Source of the DNA: CAIVPM01 sp964615145
GTDB lineage: Bacteria > Bacteroidota > Bacteroidia > Chitinophagales > Chitinophagaceae
DNA length: 6,556 nt
Assembly (NCBI GenBank): GCA_964615145.1
Contig: CAZTOP010000100.1
Location: 1 to 6,556, forward strand
Direction: 5' to 3'
A program made the position numbers and the translations under genes. This document shows, piece after piece, positions 1-4,717 of this stretch (position 1 is its first letter; every line of letters begins with the position of its first letter). Under the pieces are notes generated by a model. The model made no database searches. It was given only the letters and a program-made list of their open reading frames with translations, and was not told the DNA's origin.

Positions 1-1
1 T

Positions 2-53
2 TTATGGTATTAATTTACAGCCAATTTTACCAACTGTTTTTTACCACATTGTC
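2..53 (-). repeat. Left copy of a 52-bp perfect terminal inverted repeat
   Basis: Read on the minus strand from 53 to 2, this segment is identical base for base to 6505-6556 read on the plus strand. It starts GACAATGTGGTA and ends TTAATACCATAA. The match stops on the inner side at 54 versus 6504 (G versus T). On the outer side it runs to the last base of the window, so the true repeat may be longer. This copy encodes residues Asp167-Trp174 and the stop codon of the YkgJ-type gene and then 25 bases of its 3' flank. Inside it the 8-mer TGGTAAAA occurs twice, 14 bases apart. I do not recognise the repeat as a known element. Confidence 0.95.
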
Positions 54-551
54 CTCAAATCTAACTTCTTTTTTTAATGCCTCCATTACATTAAAAATAA
101 TGGGGCATCTGCCATAGTGCATAAAAATGGTGAACAATCTTTTTTGAATTTGTGGCAGATGTAAAGCAGGAAATTCTCGGCATCCTCCAAACCTACTTAA
201 GTAAATACTGCACTTATTATCTTCTAAAAAATGGCAAGGTATTTTGTTTATGAGCATTTTACCACCAGCACTTTTTTCAATGTATGTTTCATCAAATTTT
301 GCCCTGCTAATTTGCAAATGTTGTGCAGCAATATCTGCTTCTTTTGGTTCAACATTTATCATTAAAGTTTTGCAGCAATTACCACATTCAGTACAATCAA
401 TATGGTGTGTTATTTTAAGTTCTAACTCAAAAACAGTTGCATCAATTTCATCGGCATTTAATAGTTGCAAATGATGCACAAAAGCCTGGTTTTCTTTTAC
501 ATTAGTAATGGATTTTGCAGCAATTACATCAAGATTAGTTTCTAAATTCAT
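27..551 (-). CDS. YkgJ-family cysteine-cluster (putative zinc/iron-chelating) protein
   Basis: A 174-residue soluble protein of the YkgJ/CxxCxxCC family, whose members are predicted to bind zinc or an iron centre; no reaction is firmly established for the family. The metal-ligand cluster is visible as Cys53-x2-Cys56-Gly-Asn-Cys59-Cys60. Later cysteines follow the family pattern: Cys106 in a PCHFL context, Cys114 in NKCSIY, Cys124 in GGCREFP and Cys149 in GRCP. The usual Arg-Pro before the third cysteine block is Arg-Phe here (SRFGGC). There is no signal peptide or membrane segment. The first Met of the frame gives the full N-terminal region, so I take 551 as the start; no Shine-Dalgarno sequence precedes it. 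The last eight codons lie inside the 52-bp repeat, beyond the recognisable domain, so the natural C-terminus may have been altered by the repeat. It is transcribed away from prfB and has no functional partner in the window. Family assignment is good, function unknown. Confidence 0.85.
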   Translation of the reverse strand: MNLETNLDVIAAKSITNVKENQAFVHHLQLLNADEIDATVFELELKITHHIDCTECGNCCKTLMINVEPKEADIAAQHLQISRAKFDETYIEKSAGGKMLINKIPCHFLEDNKCSIYLSRFGGCREFPALHLPQIQKRLFTIFMHYGRCPIIFNVMEALKKEVRFEDNVVKNSW

Positions 552-556
552 ATAGG

Positions 557-564
557 CAAATTAA
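557..564 (-). promoter_or_regulatory. Possible -7 box for the YkgJ-type gene
   Basis: On the minus strand this reads TTAATTTG followed by CC, one mismatch from the Bacteroidota -7 consensus TAnnTTTG. It ends only five bases before the ATG, so a transcript from here would be nearly leaderless. That makes the call tentative. I saw no clear -33 TTTG partner. Confidence 0.25.
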
Positions 565-607
565 TAATCATCATTGACATTAATAATTAATCACTAATAA
601 TTAATAA

Positions 608-623
608 TTAATTTGAACATTTG
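608..623 (+). promoter_or_regulatory. Possible prfB promoter elements (two overlapping -7-like boxes)
   Basis: Two octamers, TTAATTTG at 608-615 and AACATTTG at 616-623, each differ by one base from TAnnTTTG and end 32 and 24 bases before the prfB ATG. The second is followed by CC, as in the motifs upstream of the YkgJ-type gene and the aminotransferase. A sigma-70-like TTGACA also occurs at 574-579 with TAATAA at 595-600, but that consensus is not the one Bacteroidota mainly use. No -33 box is convincing. Confidence 0.3.
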
Positions 624-647
624 CCAATATTTCAAAAATAATAGATT

Positions 648-1737
648 ATGACACAAGAGCAAATAAAAGATATGAGAAACCGTGTGGTGGTTTTGAGGAG
701 GTTTCTTTGACTACGATAACCGAATACAAAAAGTAGAACAGGATAAAGCTATTTCCCTTTCGACTGGTTTTTGGGATGATAATGCTAGGGCTACAGCTAT
801 TTTAAAGGAAATTAAGGTTGATGAATATTGGATAAAAATGTTCAATCAGGTAAATAATGCTGTTGAAGATTTTGCTGTGTTATTTGAATTTTGGAAAGCT
901 GGCGATGCCACCGAAGAAGAAACTTTGGAAGCACATAAAATTGCTATTAAAGAGATTGAAGATGCTGAATTTAAAAGCACATTAAATAAGCCAGAAGATG
1001 AGTTGTCCGCTATTGTTCAAATAAACCCTGGAGCCGGTGGAACTGAAAGTCAAGATTGGGCTGCAATGCTTTTAAGAATGTATTTAATGTATGGCGAAAA
1101 ACAAGGTTGGAAAGTTACAGAACTCGATTATCAGGATGGCGAAGAAGCTGGTATTAAGTCTGCCACACTTCAGTTTGATGGCAGTTTTGCTTATGGGTTT
1201 TTAAAAGCAGAAAGCGGTGTACATCGTTTGGTACGTATTTCTCCATTTGATTCCAATGCTCGCAGGCATACATCTTTCGCAAGTGTGTTTGTATATCCTT
1301 TAATTGATGATACCATTGAAATAGAAGTAAATCCTGCCGATATTGAATGGGCATTTTATAGAAGTGGTGGCAGTGGCGGACAAAATGTAAATAAAGTTGA
1401 AACTGCAGTTCGTTTAAAACACGCTCCAAGTGGTATTATTGTAGAATGTCAGCAAGCAAGAACACAAGGCGAAAACAGAGAACTTGCAATGAAAATGCTA
1501 AAGAGCAGGCTGTATGAAGAAGAGTTGCGTAGGAGAGAAGCAGCCATCAATGCTACCAATGCAGGCAAGAAAAAAATTGAGTGGGGAAGTCAGATAAGAA
1601 GCTATGTACTGCATCCTTATAAAATGATTAAGGATCATAGAACAGACTATGAAGTAGGTAACGTACAACCTGTTTTAGATGGAGATTTAGAAGGTTTTAT
1701 TAAAGCATATTTAATGAGTTTGAAAAAAGAAGAATAA
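648..1737 (+). CDS. prfB: Peptide chain release factor 2 (RF2), with +1 programmed frameshift
   Basis: RF2 reads UGA and UAA stop codons in the ribosomal A site and triggers peptide release. The gene is in two frames: 648-707 encodes 20 residues ending in VVLRRFL, an in-frame TGA lies at 708-710, and the +1 frame resumes with GAC at 709 and runs to the TAA at 1735-1737. The joined product is 362 residues, close to the 365 of E. coli RF2, and the junction (VLRRFL then DYD) matches E. coli VLRGYL/DYD. Domain 1 is helical at the N-terminus. The stop-codon recognition tripeptide Ser-Pro-Phe lies near residues 198-200, and the catalytic Gly-Gly-Gln near 243-245 within GGSGGQNVNK. The position equivalent to E. 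coli RF2 residue 246 is Ser, not the less active Thr of E. coli K-12. The first ATG, 648, is chosen because it gives the conserved N-terminus; a call starting at the ATG at 838 would lose 63 residues. A thioesterase gene follows 22 bases downstream, probably cotranscribed. Confidence 0.96.
696..711 (+). promoter_or_regulatory. prfB +1 programmed frameshift signal
   Basis: The sequence is AGGAGG, TTT, CTT, TGA, C. This is the classic RF2 autoregulatory site: an internal Shine-Dalgarno (696-701) three bases before the slippery Leu codon CTT (705-707), then a TGA (708-710) with the poor-context base C. When RF2 is scarce the ribosome pauses at the TGA, the Leu-tRNA slips one base to TTT, and GAC is decoded next. 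When RF2 is plentiful the TGA terminates and a 20-residue peptide results. E. coli has AGGGGG-TAT-CTT-TGA-C with identical spacing. Confidence 0.96.
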
Positions 1738-1759
1738 TTTTTTTATTTGAAATATTTTT

Positions 1760-2155
1760 ATGGAAAATGAAATGCGATTTCATACAAGAAAATGGGTAAA
1801 ACCAGAAGACTTGAATCCCAATCAAACACTTTTTGGTGGAAGGTTATTACAATGGATTGATGAGGAAACTGCTTTGTATGCAGTAATTCAGTTAGAAAAT
1901 CATCACGTAGTTACAAAGTTTATCTCCGAAATAAATTTTATTTCGGCACCAAAACAAGGAGATATTATTGAAATAGGTATTATTGCCACACATTTTGGAA
2001 ATACATCTTTAACAATGCGTTGTGAAGTTAGAGATAAATTAACAAGAGCTAGTATTTTAACAATCGATAAAATAGTTTTTGTAAATTTAGATAGTAATGG
2101 AAAACCTGCTCCGCACGGAAAAACCAATATTACATTTGTGAAGGATAGATTGTAG
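1760..2155 (+). CDS. Acyl-CoA thioesterase, hotdog fold (YciA/BACH type)
   Basis: This 131-residue protein is predicted to hydrolyse acyl-CoA to free fatty acid and CoA in the cytoplasm; chain-length preference cannot be read from the sequence. It is one hotdog domain, the usual size for YciA-like enzymes, which assemble as oligomers. The hallmark region is Asn21-Gln-Thr-Leu-Phe-Gly-Gly-Arg (residues 21-28) on the loop before the long hotdog helix, then WIDEE with the conserved acidic residue Asp34. The strands follow as VVTKFISEINFISAPKQGD (about 50-68) and the THFGNTSL segment (77-84). The last part, FVNLDSNGKPAPHG, resembles the VAVDPEGKPRA ending of YciA. The start at 1760 is the first Met after prfB; Met5 is a second candidate and would lose only four residues. 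No Shine-Dalgarno is present. It follows prfB by 22 bases with no terminator seen, and converges on rimM with a 3-base gap. It ends in TAG. Confidence 0.85.
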   Translation: MENEMRFHTRKWVKPEDLNPNQTLFGGRLLQWIDEETALYAVIQLENHHVVTKFISEINFISAPKQGDIIEIGIIATHFGNTSLTMRCEVRDKLTRASILTIDKIVFVNLDSNGKPAPHGKTNITFVKDRL

Positions 2156-2158
2156 TTT

Positions 2159-2674
2159 TTAAAGATATACCTCTAAAAGACCATCAGGTAAATTTAAGTG
2201 AATTTCATTTTTTTTATGATCAATTGAAATTAAACTCTCTTGATGCATTGGAAGGTATGCCTCTTTTCCTCTGTATAAGATGGATAATAAAATTTGATGA
2301 GGTTGTTCTATAATTTCGTCAACTGTACCCAATAGCTCATTTTTACTAATTACTTTATAACCTAAAAGAGCAATAGGTGCATTTTTGTTAAATAATTTTT
2401 TAAAGTCTTCTTGCAAAAGCCAGACAGATTTTCCAATTAGTTTTGTTGCTGCTTCTTTTGTTGTTGTATCTTCAAAAAGAACATAGTTTTCTTCTTCAGT
2501 TTTGGCTTTTATATCTTTTACAAAATAAGGAATGAATGAATTTTTTATTTCTTCAATAAACAAAGCTTCTACATTTTTAAATAAAGACTTTTTACCCAAA
2601 TTATGTACTAAAATCACTTGACCGGTTACCCCAAAAGTAGCCACAATTTTTCCTATTTTAACGTGCTGATGCAT
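2159..2674 (-). CDS. rimM: Ribosome maturation factor RimM
   Basis: RimM assists maturation of the 30S head by acting on the 3' major domain of 16S rRNA around protein uS19. The 171-residue length is normal for the family. Two domains are visible. The N-terminal beta-barrel (about 4-87) opens with KIGKIVATFGVTGQV, the family's G-K-I/V...G-x-x-G-x-V signature. The PRC-barrel domain (about 100-168) carries LLGYKV, LGTVDEIIEQPHQILLSI and YLPMHQESLISID and ends with LPDGLLEVYL. The start at 2674 is the only Met that gives the complete first strand; no Shine-Dalgarno precedes it. It lies downstream of rpsP on the same strand, as in the widespread rpsP-rimM order, but an intrinsic terminator sits between them. 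trmD and rplS do not follow; instead the gene meets the convergent thioesterase gene. Confidence 0.93.
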   Translation of the reverse strand: MHQHVKIGKIVATFGVTGQVILVHNLGKKSLFKNVEALFIEEIKNSFIPYFVKDIKAKTEEENYVLFEDTTTKEAATKLIGKSVWLLQEDFKKLFNKNAPIALLGYKVISKNELLGTVDEIIEQPHQILLSILYRGKEAYLPMHQESLISIDHKKNEIHLNLPDGLLEVYL

Positions 2675-2717
2675 TGTATGCTTATTAATTGATTTACTGT
2701 TAAAAGTTCAGTAACAT

Positions 2718-2751
2718 AAAAAACAAAAGCCTCAGAAAAATCTGAGGCTTT
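2718..2751 (-). terminator. Rho-independent terminator downstream of rpsP
   Basis: On the minus strand an 11-bp perfect stem (AAAGCCTCAGA paired with TCTGAGGCTTT, 2741-2751 and 2726-2736) with a 4-base TTTT loop is followed by TGTTTTTT. The stem starts 21 bases after the rpsP stop codon. It sits before rimM, so it should end or attenuate the rpsP transcript and limit read-through into rimM. The plus-strand tail (TTTAATTTCTTTTT) is also T-rich, so some activity on transcripts crossing antisense to rimM is possible. Confidence 0.85.
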
Positions 2752-2772
2752 AATTTCTTTTTAGGGAGGATA

Positions 2773-3240
2773 CTAAGCCTCTGTTGTTGGTTCTTCAGTT
2801 TCAGTTGGTGCAGCAGGTGCAACTTCTTCAACTTTTTTCACAACTGGAACATGCTTTTTAGCTTGCTTAGCCTTGTTGTGTTCTTTGTTACGACGCTCAA
2901 TATTAGCTTCGTGTTCAACATGCCAAGCTTGGAATTTTACCATCGCAGTAGCATCGTCAAATAAACCTAATTTTACACCACGTAAAAGGTGTTTCAAATA
3001 CAATACTCCCTTAAACGATAAGATTCTGTGAACAGTATCTGTTGGTTGTGCTCCTTTGTGTAACCATTCAAGAGCCTTTTGACGGTCTAATTGAATTGTT
3101 GCTGGAACAGTTAAAGGGTTGTAAGTTCCCAATTTTTGGATGAATTTACCATCTCTTGGGGCACGAGAGTCGGCTACTACTATAAAGTAGAATGGACGCT
3201 TTTTACTGCCGTGTCTTTGCAGACGAATTTTAGTTGCCAT
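2773..3240 (-). CDS. rpsP: 30S ribosomal protein bS16 with C-terminal extension
   Basis: bS16 is an early-binding 30S protein that stabilises the 16S rRNA 5' and central domains. The core (residues 1 to about 80) is clear: MATKIRLQRHGSKKRPFYFI, VADSRAPRDGKFIQKLGTYNP (17-42 region) and the PTDTVHRILSFKGVL segment near 66-80. The protein is 155 residues, nearly twice the roughly 80 of E. coli bS16. Residues about 81-110 continue as a hydrophobic/aromatic stretch, 111-137 are very rich in Lys, Arg and His, and 138-155 are an Ala/Pro/Glu/Thr tail that is probably disordered. Long bS16 tails of this kind are familiar in Bacteroidota. The start at 3240 is fixed by the conserved MATKIRLQR beginning. 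A promoter-like pair lies 40 bases upstream, and a strong terminator follows the TAG stop. Confidence 0.96.
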   Translation of the reverse strand: MATKIRLQRHGSKKRPFYFIVVADSRAPRDGKFIQKLGTYNPLTVPATIQLDRQKALEWLHKGAQPTDTVHRILSFKGVLYLKHLLRGVKLGLFDDATAMVKFQAWHVEHEANIERRNKEHNKAKQAKKHVPVVKKVEEVAPAAPTETEEPTTEA

Positions 3241-3280
3241 TTAAATAGAAATTTTTAGGCGTTAAAAAATAAATGAGTAG

Positions 3281-3312
3281 CGAAAATAGGGTTGTGTTGG
3301 GGTATTGCCAAA
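3281..3312 (-). promoter_or_regulatory. Predicted rpsP promoter, Bacteroidota type
   Basis: On the minus strand TTTG (3312-3309) is followed after 20 bases by TATTTTCG (3288-3281), one mismatch from TAnnTTTG. This order and spacing fit the Bacteroidota -33/-7 promoter. A start just past the -7 box would leave a leader of roughly 35 bases before the rpsP ATG. The same region holds a small inverted repeat, GTATT-TGGC-AATAC (minus strand, about 3315-3302), overlapping the -33 box. Confidence 0.5.
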
Positions 3313-3332
3313 TACTGTGATAAAATTTAATA

Positions 3333-4529
3333 TTACTTTAGGTTTTCAAGTGCAGTTTTTATTCTTTCCCACCCTCTTTCAATATTGTACATATTATTAG
3401 CAAAAGAAAATCTAACGCAATTTGGATTACCAAAAGCAGCTCCCATTACACTTGAAACATTGGCTTTATTTAATAAATACATGCTAAAGTCTGCTGAATT
3501 GGTGATGATGTCTTCTCCATCTGACTTTCCAAAATAATAACTTACATCGGGGAAAATATAAAAAGCTCCTTCTGGTTCTGTACAAATAATACCCGGAATT
3601 TCGGCAACTAATTCCATAACGCGTTTTTTCCTTTTCGCAAATTCTTCTACCATTAATTTCGATGGACTAGAATCTTGCGTTAATGCAGCTATTGCTGCTT
3701 TTTGAGCTATAGAACAAGTTGCACTTGTAAATTGTCCTTGTAATTTTTCACAGGCTTTAGCTATGGTTTTATTTGCAGCAATATATCCTAATCTCCAACC
3801 TGTCATTGCATATCCTTTACTCAATCCATTTACAACCATTACTCTGTCTTTTATCTCGCTAAATGATGCAATACTTTCGTGTTTACCAACAAAGTTGATA
3901 TACTCATAAATTTCATCACTTAAAATGTAGATATTTGGGTATTTTATAAAAACATCAACTAAGGCTTGTAACTCTTTTTTACTATAAACTGCACCACTTG
4001 GATTACAGGGTGATGAAAATAAAAACATTTTAGTTTTTGATGTAATGGCTGCTTGCAATTCTTGAGCAGTAATTTTATATCCACTATCAACCGATGTAGC
4101 AATTTCAACAACTTTACCACCAGCAATTTTCACCAATTCTGAATACGTAACCCAAAATGGTGTTGGAATAATAACTTCATCATCTTTGTCAACAACTGCA
4201 AGTATTGCATTGGCTAAACACTGTTTAGCACCTGTAGAAACAACAATGTTTTCGGGTAGATAATCTAGATTATTATCTCTTTTAAGTTTGTGGCATACCG
4301 CTTCTCTTAAATCTAAGTATCCTGCAATAGGGGTGTAATGACTCCAATTATCATCGATGGCTTTTTTTGCAGCATCTTTTATGTGTTGTGGTGTATCAAA
4401 ATCAGGCTCGCCTAAACTTAAATCAACTATGTCAATTCCCTTTGCTCTAAGTTCTCTTCCAAGTTTTGCCATTTTTAAAGTTTCAGGCTCATTAAACCTT
4501 TCCAATAAAGATGATAAATAATTACTCAT
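3333..4529 (-). CDS. Class I PLP-dependent aminotransferase (aspartate / prephenate aminotransferase type)
   Basis: A cytoplasmic transaminase expected to interconvert aspartate and 2-oxoglutarate with oxaloacetate and glutamate; relatives in this subgroup (I-gamma) may also use prephenate to make arogenate. The 398-residue length is typical. Visible landmarks are LSLGEPDFDTP (37-47) near the N-terminus, STGAKQ (98-103), SSPCNPSGAVY with Asn176 contacting PLP, SDEIY with Asp205 (pyridine nitrogen) and Tyr208 (O3'), and SKGYAMTGWRLGY with Lys238 forming the Schiff base. Arg373 in CVRFSFA binds the substrate alpha-carboxylate. Lys102 in the AKQ motif matches the lysine that reads the distal carboxylate in Thermus-type AspAT, which supports a dicarboxylic substrate. 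The first Met gives a sensible N-terminus. rpsP lies downstream on the same strand, 92 bases away with its own predicted promoter. Substrate choice is inferred, so no gene symbol is assigned. Confidence 0.9.
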   Translation of the reverse strand: MSNYLSSLLERFNEPETLKMAKLGRELRAKGIDIVDLSLGEPDFDTPQHIKDAAKKAIDDNWSHYTPIAGYLDLREAVCHKLKRDNNLDYLPENIVVSTGAKQCLANAILAVVDKDDEVIIPTPFWVTYSELVKIAGGKVVEIATSVDSGYKITAQELQAAITSKTKMFLFSSPCNPSGAVYSKKELQALVDVFIKYPNIYILSDEIYEYINFVGKHESIASFSEIKDRVMVVNGLSKGYAMTGWRLGYIAANKTIAKACEKLQGQFTSATCSIAQKAAIAALTQDSSPSKLMVEEFAKRKKRVMELVAEIPGIICTEPEGAFYIFPDVSYYFGKSDGEDIITNSADFSMYLLNKANVSSVMGAAFGNPNCVRFSFANNMYNIERGWERIKTALENLK

Positions 4530-4532
4530 ATA

Positions 4533-4546
4533 CTAACGATTGTTAG
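4533..4546 (-). promoter_or_regulatory. Small inverted repeat in the aminotransferase leader
   Basis: CTAAC-GATT-GTTAG forms a perfect 5-bp stem with a 4-base loop, ending three bases before the ATG at 4529. It occupies nearly all of the short space between the predicted -7 box and the start codon. It could be an operator or could influence initiation; with a 5-bp stem, chance is also plausible. Confidence 0.3.
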
Positions 4547-4547
4547 G

Positions 4548-4555
4548 CAAATCTA
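4548..4555 (-). promoter_or_regulatory. Predicted -7 box of the aminotransferase promoter
   Basis: The minus strand reads TAGATTTG, an exact match to TAnnTTTG, followed by CC and 18 bases before the ATG. I saw no TTTG at the expected -33 distance, so the promoter is incomplete by consensus. The implied leader is very short. Confidence 0.4.
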
Positions 4556-4692
4556 TAAGAAAGCATATTATAATGTACCAGAAAAATATTTTTACAATAC
4601 AATTTGTGCAGTTGCTTTGTATTTATTAGCTCAATGTTTATTGGGTTCAATGAATATTCAATAACTCTGTTTAAACCACAAACGAAAACAAA

Positions 4693-4700
4693 TACATTTG
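4693..4700 (+). promoter_or_regulatory. Predicted -7 box of the argS promoter
   Basis: TACATTTG matches TAnnTTTG exactly and ends 17 bases before the argS ATG. The expected -33 region (around 4667-4674) reads CTGTTTAA, which is T-rich but not TTTG. The position relative to the start codon is like that of the aminotransferase -7 box on the other strand. Confidence 0.4.
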
Positions 4701-4717
4701 CAATTAAAGTTTTTTAG

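Larger units (their letters stand above)
4530..4717. other. Divergent intergenic region between the aminotransferase gene and argS
   Basis: This 188-bp AT-rich stretch is the longest non-coding space in the window. It holds a -7-like box at each end, one for each divergent gene. In between are a 12-bp AT palindrome, AAAAATATTTTT (4582-4593), a 10-bp palindrome, TGAATATTCA (4651-4660), flanked by TTATTG (4638-4643) and CAATAA (4659-4664), and the 8-bp palindrome GTTTAAAC (4669-4676). I see no tRNA, T-box leader or conserved riboswitch in it and no convincing small ORF. Confidence 0.6.

Noticed and set aside
244..474. Plus-strand open frame inside the YkgJ-type gene
   Set aside because: It lies wholly antisense to a protein with a conserved cysteine pattern and shows no recognisable domain.
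581..612. TAATAATTAAT units as a CRISPR-like or tandem repeat array
   Set aside because: Units are short, overlapping and pure A/T, with no unique spacers; low-complexity promoter DNA explains them.
708..710. In-frame TGA making prfB a pseudogene
   Set aside because: The stop sits in a complete programmed frameshift signal with canonical Shine-Dalgarno spacing, and the rest of the protein is intact with SPF and GGQ motifs.
838..1737. prfB starting at the ATG at 838
   Set aside because: It would lack the conserved N-terminal helices. The joined frames from 648 give the expected length and the known RF2 frameshift junction.
2763..2771. AGGGAGGAT on the plus strand, resembling a Shine-Dalgarno
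   Set aside because: It is next to the 3' end of rpsP on the opposite strand, and no plus-strand gene follows.
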